From positions 1 through 64,000 of the forward strand of contig CALVCL010000004.1 of NCBI GenBank assembly GCA_944326085.1: 64,000 bases of DNA, given 5' to 3'. This stretch comes from an uncultured Tidjanibacter sp. (lineage in GTDB: Bacteria > Bacteroidota > Bacteroidia > Bacteroidales > Rikenellaceae). The notes beneath the pieces were generated by a model. It had not been told where the DNA came from and made no database searches. It saw nothing but the letters and a program-made list of their open reading frames with translations. Below, in pieces: positions 1 to 9,105 of the stretch. The position numbers were made by a program, and so were the translations under genes. The first letter of the stretch is position 1. Every line of letters starts with the position of its first letter.

Positions 1-2
1 TT

Positions 3-254
3 TGGGTCTTCAAGAGACTTTGGTCTTGGATTGACAGATATGTCGGATTCAGGTATATCAAGCAATTCTGTATCCTTATAGCCATTTTTATATGGGTAGT
101 CAGCATAGTAACCTCATTCTTTATTTTACGTGAAAATCACAGGCTAAATAAAACAGAAGAAAAATATATTTTACTCCTAAATGAATGTAAAAGAGATGAA
201 TCACTAAGTATTTTTATAAAAAATATGGAGTATATATATTCTCACAAAAGATAA
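3..254 (+). CDS. C-terminal fragment of an unknown membrane protein
   Basis: An open frame enters from the left edge and stops at TAA, giving 83 codons with no start inside the window. One clear hydrophobic segment lies at about residues 21-41 of the fragment. It is preceded by an aromatic and basic stretch (WVFKRLWSWIDR) and followed by a charged, Lys/Glu-rich tail of about 40 residues. This looks like a one-pass membrane protein with a short C-terminal tail. I do not recognise the family. It converges on the defence operon and shares its high A+T content, so it may belong to the same island. Coding status rests on the open frame and the TM-like pattern only. Confidence 0.5.
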   Translation, partial: WVFKRLWSWIDRYVGFRYIKQFCILIAIFIWVVSIVTSFFILRENHRLNKTEEKYILLLNECKRDESLSIFIKNMEYIYSHKR

Positions 255-255
255 G

Positions 256-315
256 TATATTGTGCATTGAATAACATCTATAAAGCTATTTAGGTTATAT
301 TCAGTGTACAATATA
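256..315. terminator. Bidirectional terminator-like hairpin at the 3' end of the defence operon
   Basis: Arms 256-273 and 298-315 pair over 18 bp, with two positions that can only form G.U pairs, around a 24-nt loop. It lies between the stop of the left-edge fragment and the stop of the UvrD-like gene, two convergent ends. The stem is A+T-rich, so its strength as a terminator is uncertain. Confidence 0.5.
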
Positions 316-319
316 TATA

Positions 320-1510
320 TCAACTGTTACCATTCCAAAAGGGAATATCGATAACTGAGTTGTCAAAATCATCATCAACAACTAATGCTGTTATGAAACG
401 AGCTCTTGTTATAGCTACATATAATTTTGATCTACTTTCATCAGGTAATTTATAATTGGGATCTTTCAACCAATTTTGCATTGTATTAGTACAATATATT
501 ATTGATGAGCTACATTCCCATCCTTTAGATTCACCAAAATTTATTCTACTTTTTATTCCATTGTGGATCTTTATTGTTTTATTCCATGTCAATGCTATTG
601 GGTTATTTAATTTTACATAATTATCAACATCTTGTTTCTTTATTAAAAAACATCCTATACTTCCTTTATATTCATTTCTACGAGAAACACATTTTTCACA
701 TTCACAAAAAACTGTTGGTGGGTACAATGGAGTAAGTTTCGAACTCAGTTCGCATATCTCTTTAATGCACCTATGTGATTTTGCTAAAAATGAATTATCA
801 ATTTTGATATATTCTTTTTTAGCAGTATTAACATTCTTATCTAGGAAAACATCAATTTTACCAGAATACTTACCATATTTTTCAGATATATGAGTTGAAA
901 AAGTATGTTGCCTAGGATCTGCAGCTATAATGCATCTTATTGAACATTTTTTTATCAAGGTTTTTATTATTTCATAATCAAAACCTACAAAATCTTGTGC
1001 TTCATCAAAGTAGATGCTATCGAATATTGAATTAATTCTGTTGTAGAAATTTTCTTTGTTACATGAAATACATTCAAAAGCAAATTCAGATAACTTATCA
1101 GAATAAATTCTTGTCTTATCTCTTGTTAAATATTTTCTAACAATATCACTCTTTTTATATTTGTATTTGTACTTTCCACCAATTTTGATTATCCCAGATG
1201 GTGAATTTACTAATTGCACCCCAATGTGCTTCATATAAAGAAATGGTATTATATCTCCTTTATAAGGATTTATAATATATTTCAATAAAAACTCAAACCA
1301 ACCTAATACATATATATTTGACGGAATAAATCCATGTTTCTTAATTATCTTATTCCTTATTACTTCTTGGTTCTTTATTGTAAAAGTTACAATTGCAATC
1401 TTCTTATGGTTAGAAATAACATTCCGTCTGGCTAATAAGGATTCTATTAACCAAGTCGTTTTACCGGCACCAGCAGATGCTATATAGCAAATATTATCTT
1501 TTTCTTTCAT
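320..1510 (-). CDS. UvrD-like SF1 helicase, GajB-like partner of the OLD nuclease
   Basis: The 396-residue protein has superfamily 1 helicase motifs in order: Walker A GAGKTT (14-19), motif Ia TFT (42-44), DEAQD (169-173), motif III AADPRQ (196-201), SHR (245-247), a motif V-like ESKGWE (327-332) and VAITRAR (365-371). The set is that of UvrD/PcrA/Rep, but the protein is short and the 1B/2B insertions must be minimal. It starts 5 nt after the OLD-type nuclease gene. Class 2 OLD nucleases are known to sit beside such helicases, and Gabija (GajA+GajB) is the characterised anti-phage example; GajB is about 100 residues longer. Cys clusters at C147/C150 and C269/C271/C274 are unusual and could bind metal. 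Helicase-like is firm; Gabija function is inferred from pairing. Confidence 0.75.
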   Translation of the reverse strand: MKEKDNICYIASAGAGKTTWLIESLLARRNVISNHKKIAIVTFTIKNQEVIRNKIIKKHGFIPSNIYVLGWFEFLLKYIINPYKGDIIPFLYMKHIGVQLVNSPSGIIKIGGKYKYKYKKSDIVRKYLTRDKTRIYSDKLSEFAFECISCNKENFYNRINSIFDSIYFDEAQDFVGFDYEIIKTLIKKCSIRCIIAADPRQHTFSTHISEKYGKYSGKIDVFLDKNVNTAKKEYIKIDNSFLAKSHRCIKEICELSSKLTPLYPPTVFCECEKCVSRRNEYKGSIGCFLIKKQDVDNYVKLNNPIALTWNKTIKIHNGIKSRINFGESKGWECSSSIIYCTNTMQNWLKDPNYKLPDESRSKLYVAITRARFITALVVDDDFDNSVIDIPFWNGNS

Positions 1511-1515
1511 ATATA

Positions 1516-3129
1516 TTACTCATTTAACCATGATATAGCAGATGTGATGTAATCAGGAACATTAAATATTTCATGCTTATCTTCATCTAATGAAGAAAGT
1601 AAACGGTAAGCCCATTCCGTTTTGTTGTTTTCCATGAACTCTATTAATTTCTCTTTTGTTTCTTCTGCCTCCTTTTTTTTCCTTACGACCTTAGATAAAG
1701 AATTCAGTTTTGTTATATTTTTGTTCACAAATGATGGTTCCAATGTATTTAAAGTTCTTTCTTTTTCTGTAAAGACTCCAATATTAACAGATTTTTCTGA
1801 ATTATATAAATTAATTATTTCATCTTCAGATTTTCCATCATTGTCTGTAATAATTGCCAATTTAATATTTAATGATTTAGCTAACTGGATAAAATGCTTA
1901 AATGCAACCCCAGTAACACTCATTAATTCTATACCATCGTCAAATGGGTGCTTATTACGTTGAGTCTTGTAATAATAAGTTACCAACATTTCATCAGTTG
2001 GCCCTTCCACTAAAACAGCCTTTTTACATAATGTCAAACGCAAAGTTGGATAGTTGCATGTCTTAAAAAAGTATTTATATACATCAATGTCAATTCCTGC
2101 AATACTAATTCGACTATCAGAAATAACACCATTTGTATTAGCTATCAAAATAAGGTTATTCAGTTCTAATCGATTAGCAACAAAACTACTATGAGTAGTT
2201 ACAAATAATTGCCCTTCTGTTCTATCTGATAAATATTGCAACAATTCATGCATCTTAGTATGTGATAGATGTGATTCTGGCTCTTCTATTATAACAATAG
2301 ACTCTTTCTTGTTCTCCTTGTTATCAATAGATAAAAGAGTTTTGATGATACATTGTTCACCAAGTCCTATTTGATTAAAAGGAATCTCTTCTAAAACAGG
2401 ACACATAATAGTATTCCAGGCAGATTTACTGTTTAAATCAACAGAAATCGAGAAATCTTTCTTGACTTTCTCGGTTTTTAGAGATAATGACCTATTAATT
2501 TCTATTACATCTTCATCCTCTTCAAAGTTTTGTTTAATTTTTCTGAGTTTCTTTTTTATCATTATATTTTCTTTCTCTGATAACTTGGATTGAATAATTC
2601 TAGTAATATATTGATTTGTTCTAGAATTGAAAAATGCAGATGTAGAATCTATCAATTGTATATTATAAGGTATATTAAACTGCTTAACAGGTGCATCAGA
2701 AAACCAGTAACGCTCTATTTTGTAATATTCACAAGGTATATGTTTACAATCTACCTTTTCTAATTCAAAAAGATCTCGATAATCTTCATCAAAACATATG
2801 GAAAAATGTATTCCTATCAATTCTTCTGGGTGTAAACTATGATTCTTACCTGAATACTCCGCTAGTTCTGGATTTGTCTTGAATATAACTTCAATATATA
2901 TTTCAGGTAACTCCTTTGTCTCTCTAAACTCTTCCCAAACAGAATGATGGAACAGATTTGGAGTAACTTCTAAACTATTTAGACCGTATCCTAAAGCTAA
3001 AGACATTGCCTCAATAATTGTAGATTTTCCAACCCCATTATTACCCACAATAATATTAGTAAAATCATGAAATTTAATATCAGCAGATTTTATGCCTTTA
3101 TAATTTTTTATTATTACTCGTTCTATCAT
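1516..3129 (-). CDS. OLD-family ATPase/TOPRIM endonuclease, GajA-like
   Basis: The 537-residue protein joins an ABC-type ATPase to a TOPRIM nuclease. Visible are Walker A GNNGVGKST (29-37), a signature-like GLGEQ (255-259), Walker B ending IIEEPESHL (280-288) and the H-loop THS (312-314). The TOPRIM part has LVEGPTDE (373-380), DND (429-431) and a later acidic TLE (462-464), the layout of class 2 OLD nucleases. GajA of Gabija has this architecture and a similar length, and nicks or cuts DNA when nucleotide pools fall. The gene begins 15 nt after the type III res gene, so it is probably read from the same transcript. It is more A+T-rich than res and mod, suggesting a different origin. Assignment to Gabija proper rather than another OLD/UvrD pair is not certain. 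Confidence 0.8.
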   Translation of the reverse strand: MIERVIIKNYKGIKSADIKFHDFTNIIVGNNGVGKSTIIEAMSLALGYGLNSLEVTPNLFHHSVWEEFRETKELPEIYIEVIFKTNPELAEYSGKNHSLHPEELIGIHFSICFDEDYRDLFELEKVDCKHIPCEYYKIERYWFSDAPVKQFNIPYNIQLIDSTSAFFNSRTNQYITRIIQSKLSEKENIMIKKKLRKIKQNFEEDEDVIEINRSLSLKTEKVKKDFSISVDLNSKSAWNTIMCPVLEEIPFNQIGLGEQCIIKTLLSIDNKENKKESIVIIEEPESHLSHTKMHELLQYLSDRTEGQLFVTTHSSFVANRLELNNLILIANTNGVISDSRISIAGIDIDVYKYFFKTCNYPTLRLTLCKKAVLVEGPTDEMLVTYYYKTQRNKHPFDDGIELMSVTGVAFKHFIQLAKSLNIKLAIITDNDGKSEDEIINLYNSEKSVNIGVFTEKERTLNTLEPSFVNKNITKLNSLSKVVRKKKEAEETKEKLIEFMENNKTEWAYRLLSSLDEDKHEIFNVPDYITSAISWLNE

Positions 3130-3144
3130 ATTTTATACAAATTA

Positions 3145-6100
3145 TTATTTCGTCACAAGGTTATATAAACTCTGATAATCTTTTGCTACTCCATAAACCA
3201 CTTTACTATCACTTATCGCTGCAAAATGGCGGCGTGCACATTCTATCTTTGCATCCTCAGAACCTCTGAGCTGTGATTCCTGCCAGTCATTGCCTTTAGT
3301 TTCTGCAATGAAATATATATGCTTTACACTACCTTCCTTAAATGCAACAGCCCAGTCCGGATTATAGTGTCCCATAGGTGTATTAATATAGAACCCACGT
3401 GGCAGTTTGGTATATACTTCCACCGCATCTTCCTTTTCCAATGCTTCTGCAAAGTTTTTCTCTGTCCCTTGGCTATCGACGACTACAATATCATACAGCG
3501 ATTTGGCACTTTCCATAGCATTGATACCCAATTTACCTCTAATGGTACTTTCTGTGAAAATATCCATATCGTATGTATTCGTACTACGCTCGTATGCTAT
3601 TTTCTGGATAACAGCTATAGCTTTGGCATCATTAATGATATTTGCAGTCTTTATAATGAATTCTTCCGGATTCATCTTGAACTGGGCAAAAGTTGTTGGT
3701 TTTATGCCCTTTAATATTTCCACTATGGTTTTTCGTGTTAATCCGGTTGCATTTACCAGATCACCTACCAAATCATAGCGGACACTATTACCAACAGTCT
3801 CCGAAACACGGATTGTACGTGTCTTTCCTGCCGTCATGGCCACTCCAGACTGTAAAGATTCCTTGTCACGAATATTTTCTAAGGAACCGCCCTCTATTAC
3901 AATGCGTATTTCTGTAACACTCAGATATTTGTCTATACTTTCTATAGCCTTCTTTATCAATTCATCTGTACTAAAGTCTACTTTATAGTAAGTCTTCACA
4001 TTAATACGTTTCCAGACTTCGGTAAACTTTTCTTTGAACAGATCTTCTCTAAATGTGGCAACTTTGGGTTTACGTGCATTGTCTGGTTTCATGCTATCCG
4101 GGTTAAAGATGGTATCAAGTCTGCCAAGTATTCCGGCTTTAATTGGATTCAGTTCTTCTCCCAGATAAATAGTTCCAGCTTTCTTGTCATTGAAATACTT
4201 CTCAGTAAGTTTGCCTTTCTTCACATAGCCATTACTGATAAGCTCCTCATGAATTTCACACGCCAATTCACGATTGATTTTTATCTCTTTACCGTCTGAA
4301 GATACCATTACAATGTCTTCAAACAAATGAGCCGTAACTTGAACAGGTCTGTCCGCAACATCTTCAGCGAGTTCACTCTGGAGCTGCTTGCTGAAATGCT
4401 CATAACTTTCGCTGGCTATCACTGTGAGAATATTTACATCGAACACACCATCACCCAATACATCCTGATCCTGCCGCTCACCATTCTTGTTTACGCAAAG
4501 ACGCATACCACGGCCTACTTCCTGGCGTTTCTTTATTTCACTGCCCGTATCTTTCAATGTACAGATTTGGAATACATTCGGATTATCCCAACCCTCTTTC
4601 AGAGCAGAGTGAGAGAATATAAAGCGTACCGGTTCTTCAAAACTCAACAGCCGTTCCTTGTTTTTCATAATCAAATCGTATGCACGTATTTCATTATCTC
4701 CCTCTTTTTCTTTTGAATCAACGGCGATCCCCTTTTTATCCTGGGAAAAATATCCCTGATGTACTTTTTCTGCCGGAAACTTACTTAGATATCGGATATA
4801 TTCTTCATCTGAGAAACGCGGCTGCATTTCCTGAATTACATTCCTGTATTCTTCCTCGAACATATCTGCGAATTTACCGTTGCTAGTACCGTCTTTATCA
4901 TAAATGCGGTAACTGTTTACATGGTCAATAAAGAAGAGTGAAAGCACTTTAATTCCTTTTGAAAACAGTTCTCTTTCCCTCTCGAGATGAGTACGAATCG
5001 TTTCACGAATCTGAATCCTGCGAAGCACATCCTCATTTACTTTTCCGATAGCATCGCCTTCATAAAGAGTTATGCCGTTCAGGAAACGGATAGAACCGTC
5101 TATACCGTCAATGCGTTCAACAATGAAATGATTGTCATATTCAGCCAGTTCACCGCTTTGTTCAAAAAGATTGAATCCTTCACCGACCAAACGAGTCGTT
5201 TGCTTGAAGCCATTGGCCGTTTTCACATCGAACGAAATACGGGCTTGCGGATTACCTTTCCCTATTACTATTTCATCCAGATAGACAAAACCATTTGTAG
5301 CTGTTGAACCTAATTGTGAAATACCTTTGACTTCAATCTTCTTTACCAGTTTACGGTTGTAAGCATCCATAGCATCCAGCCGGTACACCATATTGTACAC
5401 ATCGTCTTTCCTATGGGTTGCGCTATAAAGCAATGTGAACAGAGGGTGAAACTTTGCAATACCTTTTCTTGTTGCATTATCCTTCTTAGCTCCCAACACA
5501 CTTTGTGGTTCGTCAATAATCATAATCGGATTGGTTTGAGCCAATATATCAATAGGTCTGCGACTACCAAACTCATCACGTTTGGAGAATATAATGCGTG
5601 CAGCAGCGTCACCGCTGCGTCCTTCCTGATTCTTGTCCTCGTTCATGGAACTGTTGAATGCCTGTGTGTTGATAATCATCACGTGCAGTCCGCTATCATT
5701 GGCAAAACTATCTATCTTGGAGAGTTGTTTGGAATTATAGACAAAAAACTGGATACGCTTGCCATATTCATTGGCAAAGTGTTCCTGCATGGTTTCAAAA
5801 CTCTTGGCTACACCTTCGCGAATGGCAATGCTGGGTACCACGATAATGAATTTACTCCAGCCATAAAGCTTATTCAGTTCATACATGGTTTTGATGTATG
5901 TATAAGTCTTACCGGTACCGGTTTCCATTTCGATGGTGAACATCGGATTTGAAATATCACCTTGCAAGTATTCAACAGGTTTAAGCCCCCAATTCATCTG
6001 AACTTGCCTCAGGTTCTCTGTGATTGACTCCCGGTCAAGCATCAATTTCTGATTGCCAAATCCTATTAAATCGAAGACCTTCTTATCCTTTCCTTGATCT

Positions 6101-6204
6101 ATCAAAAAATCGGCACTGTCACAGTATTGTTGTCCGATAAATATATCTGTCACGCTTTTGGCTGCATCTGCCTGAAAACGCTGATGTTTGTATTTCAGTT
6201 TCAT
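3145..6204 (-). CDS. res: Type III restriction endonuclease, Res subunit
   Basis: This 1,019-residue protein is the helicase-nuclease subunit of a type III restriction enzyme, which needs Mod for site recognition and cuts after ATP-dependent communication between two sites. Walker A ETGTGKT lies at 94-100, the type III-typical DEPQ motif II at 231-234, and SATHR at 261-265. A QEVGRGMRL motif VI lies in the second RecA domain. The C-terminal nuclease has PD at 949-950 and ETK at 968-970, a complete PD-(D/E)xK site. The start codon overlaps the stop of the RhuM-like gene by ATGA, so translation is coupled. Length and motifs indicate an intact enzyme. Confidence 0.93.
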   Translation of the reverse strand: MKLKYKHQRFQADAAKSVTDIFIGQQYCDSADFLIDQGKDKKVFDLIGFGNQKLMLDRESITENLRQVQMNWGLKPVEYLQGDISNPMFTIEMETGTGKTYTYIKTMYELNKLYGWSKFIIVVPSIAIREGVAKSFETMQEHFANEYGKRIQFFVYNSKQLSKIDSFANDSGLHVMIINTQAFNSSMNEDKNQEGRSGDAAARIIFSKRDEFGSRRPIDILAQTNPIMIIDEPQSVLGAKKDNATRKGIAKFHPLFTLLYSATHRKDDVYNMVYRLDAMDAYNRKLVKKIEVKGISQLGSTATNGFVYLDEIVIGKGNPQARISFDVKTANGFKQTTRLVGEGFNLFEQSGELAEYDNHFIVERIDGIDGSIRFLNGITLYEGDAIGKVNEDVLRRIQIRETIRTHLERERELFSKGIKVLSLFFIDHVNSYRIYDKDGTSNGKFADMFEEEYRNVIQEMQPRFSDEEYIRYLSKFPAEKVHQGYFSQDKKGIAVDSKEKEGDNEIRAYDLIMKNKERLLSFEEPVRFIFSHSALKEGWDNPNVFQICTLKDTGSEIKKRQEVGRGMRLCVNKNGERQDQDVLGDGVFDVNILTVIASESYEHFSKQLQSELAEDVADRPVQVTAHLFEDIVMVSSDGKEIKINRELACEIHEELISNGYVKKGKLTEKYFNDKKAGTIYLGEELNPIKAGILGRLDTIFNPDSMKPDNARKPKVATFREDLFKEKFTEVWKRINVKTYYKVDFSTDELIKKAIESIDKYLSVTEIRIVIEGGSLENIRDKESLQSGVAMTAGKTRTIRVSETVGNSVRYDLVGDLVNATGLTRKTIVEILKGIKPTTFAQFKMNPEEFIIKTANIINDAKAIAVIQKIAYERSTNTYDMDIFTESTIRGKLGINAMESAKSLYDIVVVDSQGTEKNFAEALEKEDAVEVYTKLPRGFYINTPMGHYNPDWAVAFKEGSVKHIYFIAETKGNDWQESQLRGSEDAKIECARRHFAAISDSKVVYGVAKDYQSLYNLVTK

Positions 6205-7193
6205 TCTGATTTCCCTTTCTTCTTCAAATTATCCAACATCTTGATTGAGTCAAGATAGTCTTGCTCCACATCACTAATTGTACGCTGTTTGTATTTACGG
6301 TACTCGTTTGTGGCGTGTTCCATAGCTTCTGCGTGTGAGACATTGCCACATCCTTGCAGAAGTTGTTCTCCCGACATGGTAAGAATCCTGTCCAAATAAT
6401 TTGCCCAATCGTTCATAGTCATGGGTTGTTCACGTTCTGCCTGACGTTCTGCAAAGTCCAAATATCCAGAAACCAGTTGTCCCATTGCACGGAGTTCTTT
6501 TTCATCCAAATAGTTCTTTGCAGTCTTTGCCTCAGTCAAGGTTGGCTGCGTACCCTTGAATGTCAACAAACCCATAAAATCTTTCTCTGCATCGGCACGT
6601 TCTACAATCAATTCGGCTGCCGTATGACCGTGAACAGCATAGTGAATCTTATTTTGCACTTTCTTGAAAAACTCTTGCGAGACAGATGCCCGAGGGTCAT
6701 AATCAATACTTGTGGCGTATATCTCCAGTACCTGACGATAAAATACTTTTTCTGTGGCGCGGATATCCCGGATTCGTTCCAATAGTTCCTTCCAATAGCC
6801 ACCACCACCCAGTTTTTTCAAACGGTCATCATCCAGTGTAAAGCCTTTTATCATATACTCTTTCAATCGTTGGGTAGCCCACTGACGGAAGCGGGTGGCT
6901 ATGACGGACTTGATACGATAACCAAGGGCTATTATCATATCCAGATTGTAGAATGTGGTCATATAAGATTTCCCGTCGGAAGCAGTTGTTCGGAATTTCC
7001 GAACAACTGAATCTTCTTCCAGCTCTTTTTCTTCAAAAATATGCTTGATGTGCTCACTCACATTCGATTTGCTCGTCTGATATAGTTCACACATCTGTGC
7101 CTGAGTAAGCCACAAAGTTTCATCCTCCAGTCTGACATCAATTTTAGTCTGGCCGTCCACTGTGGTGTAGATGATGATTTTATTGTCTTCCAT
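6201..7193 (-). CDS. RhuM-family protein inside the type III locus
   Basis: A 330-residue protein of the virulence-protein RhuM family. The N-terminal third has the family's typical start (an LWLTQAQMCELY stretch at about 28-39, then TSKSNVSEHI) and looks like a DNA-binding winged or KilA-N-like domain. A conserved MTTFYNLDMIIALGYR segment follows. The C-terminal half is helical and charged and ends in a Lys-rich tail. The biochemical role of RhuM proteins is not known; they often occur within restriction-modification loci and were first named from a Salmonella pathogenicity island. Here it sits between mod and res, 11 nt after mod and overlapping res by 4 nt, so it is likely part of the restriction unit. 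Confidence 0.85.
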   Translation of the reverse strand: MEDNKIIIYTTVDGQTKIDVRLEDETLWLTQAQMCELYQTSKSNVSEHIKHIFEEKELEEDSVVRKFRTTASDGKSYMTTFYNLDMIIALGYRIKSVIATRFRQWATQRLKEYMIKGFTLDDDRLKKLGGGGYWKELLERIRDIRATEKVFYRQVLEIYATSIDYDPRASVSQEFFKKVQNKIHYAVHGHTAAELIVERADAEKDFMGLLTFKGTQPTLTEAKTAKNYLDEKELRAMGQLVSGYLDFAERQAEREQPMTMNDWANYLDRILTMSGEQLLQGCGNVSHAEAMEHATNEYRKYKQRTISDVEQDYLDSIKMLDNLKKKGKSE

Positions 7194-7204
7194 ACTTCGG
7201 TGCT

Positions 7205-9103
7205 TTAGATAACCCTGATATTCTTCATCGCTTCTTCCTCGCTCCAGTCAAGCAACTGCTTCAACGTTTCAAAAACATTGATTTTAGCATCGTCACGGGC
7301 AAAACAACTGTCACGGAACAATACACGGAGCGGTTGTTTGTCAGCCATGGCTTTTACGATATTTTCTGTAATATCATCTGCAAAGCAAGCCACAAGGTCA
7401 CCATCATTAACCGAATAAATCATCTTTCCATCTACTTCTTCACTGGTCATAGGCAAAGAGAGCTGTACACCCCAACTGAGCATAGCTCCAAATAAAAGAT
7501 CGAGATCTGTACGGTCACTCTTAACGTTATTGAGGAAAAGGTCAAGCTGTGCTTGGTCGTATTCCGCTGGAGCTTTCTTTACTTCTTCAAAATTGCTATC
7601 CGCCAAGCGGAATACACGAAAACCTGTGTCAAGGTTTTGGGTTGTCAATGGGGATTCTTCCTTGATTTTCTTTCCGGCACGGCGGATACGTTCTTTTCCG
7701 ATTCCACAAATAGTTTTATAACCTTGTTCTTTTTTAGTTTCGCTTACCTCCTCGGGTAACTGTACAAGAATAAACTTGTAACTAGTTTGTTTTTCTGCAT
7801 TAACTTTCATCAAAGCATGAGCAGTTGTAGCTGAACCAGAAAAGAAATCCATAACAATAGAATCTGACTTCAAATTAGCCAATGTGATTAATCTTTCTAA
7901 CAATCTTACAGGTTTAGGGCCATCAAAAACTCCCTTATTACCAAACAAAGAAACAACCTCTTTAGCTCCTTCTTGGCTATGACCAACCTCCTTATAAAAT
8001 AAGATAGAAGTTGGTGCCATTCCTTCATATTTCAGTTCAGAAAGAAAACGTTTTATTGATGGGGTACTATCTCCATTAGGACCAAACCAAATACGATTAT
8101 CTTGGAGTCTCTCAGCGAAAGCTTTCGCTGAGAGCCTCCAGCAGCGCCCTGCTGGAGGCTCTACTATTTTCCCCGAAGGGGTCGTTATTTTATAATCACA
8201 CGATGATGTATAAGTTTTTACTGACATATCGCTTGCTTTCCACACTCCACGAGGATCATTATCAGGATTAGAATATCTGGCATTAGCTTCTTCTGTTCGA
8301 GGTAATCGTCCTATAGTAAACTTTTCTAAATCTAAAGCATACATTAATACATAATCATGACTATTAGATATGTATTTTGCATCATTTTTAGGCGAATACG
8401 CTCTTTCCCAAATTAACTGAGCTATAAAATTTGATGAACCAAATATCTCATCACAAATATTCTTCAGATTTCTCTGCTCATTATCATCTATCGAAATAAA
8501 AATCACCCCATCATCTGTAAGTAAAGAACGAGCTACCATAAGACGTGAATACATCATCGAACACCAGTCCGAATGAAAACGACCATTAGTATCTGTGTTC
8601 TTACGATAACGATTCCCTAATTCATCCACATTACCCGAAGCTAATTCTTCTTCATTTTGCGAACGGGCAAAATCATCATCATACACAAAGTCATTACCCG
8701 TATTATATGGCGGGTCAATATAAATCATCTTCACCTTACCCATATATGACTTTTGAAGCAACTTCAATACCTCCAGATTATCGCCTTCAATATACAGATT
8801 CTGTGTATTATCCCAATCCACGCTATCCTCTACTACCGGACGCAAAGTCTTTGTAATAGGACGAGCAGCTTCACGGCGAGCTTCTTGTTTACCCGGCCAA
8901 GTAAACTGATACATTTCGTCTGCATCTTCTACTGCATTATCTCCAAGCAGTTGACGCAAGGTCTTGAAATCTACCACACGACGTAACTCACCGGTTTTAT
9001 CATCCTTTACTTCCGTAAAACAAGAAGGCACTATCTGATAGAGAGCTTCCAGATTCAGTTGCGTTCCGTCAACTGAACTCAAATCTAATTTATTGGGTTT
9101 CAT
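7205..9103 (-). CDS. mod: Type III DNA adenine-N6 methyltransferase, Mod subunit
   Basis: The 632-residue protein carries motif IV DPPYNTG (130-136) before the AdoMet-binding motif I DFFSGSAT (419-426), the beta-class order typical of type III Mod proteins. It should methylate adenine on one strand of an asymmetric site and supply specificity to Res. The region between the motifs (about 230-390) is the target recognition domain and is visibly more A+T-rich than the flanks, as expected where recognition domains are exchanged. A conserved PPAGRCWR...NRIWFG block inside it is encoded by a dense set of palindromes (listed separately). It begins 2 nt after the DUF4391 gene. No simple-sequence tract for phase variation was seen. 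The target site cannot be predicted. Confidence 0.93.
   Translation of the reverse strand: MKPNKLDLSSVDGTQLNLEALYQIVPSCFTEVKDDKTGELRRVVDFKTLRQLLGDNAVEDADEMYQFTWPGKQEARREAARPITKTLRPVVEDSVDWDNTQNLYIEGDNLEVLKLLQKSYMGKVKMIYIDPPYNTGNDFVYDDDFARSQNEEELASGNVDELGNRYRKNTDTNGRFHSDWCSMMYSRLMVARSLLTDDGVIFISIDDNEQRNLKNICDEIFGSSNFIAQLIWERAYSPKNDAKYISNSHDYVLMYALDLEKFTIGRLPRTEEANARYSNPDNDPRGVWKASDMSVKTYTSSCDYKITTPSGKIVEPPAGRCWRLSAKAFAERLQDNRIWFGPNGDSTPSIKRFLSELKYEGMAPTSILFYKEVGHSQEGAKEVVSLFGNKGVFDGPKPVRLLERLITLANLKSDSIVMDFFSGSATTAHALMKVNAEKQTSYKFILVQLPEEVSETKKEQGYKTICGIGKERIRRAGKKIKEESPLTTQNLDTGFRVFRLADSNFEEVKKAPAEYDQAQLDLFLNNVKSDRTDLDLLFGAMLSWGVQLSLPMTSEEVDGKMIYSVNDGDLVACFADDITENIVKAMADKQPLRVLFRDSCFARDDAKINVFETLKQLLDWSEEEAMKNIRVI
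8109..8181. repeat. Three tandem palindromes inside the mod recognition domain
   Basis: A perfect 26-bp palindrome spans 8109-8134, centred on AAGCTT. It shares bases with a second inverted repeat, arms 8132-8144 and 8149-8161 (13 bp each, perfect, 4-nt loop). A small CCCC-GAA-GGGG hairpin follows at 8171-8181. All are in frame and encode the conserved residues 316-334 of Mod. The first two structures compete for three bases. They are G+C-rich in an otherwise A+T-rich stretch. Confidence 0.85.
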
Positions 9104-9105
9104 GA

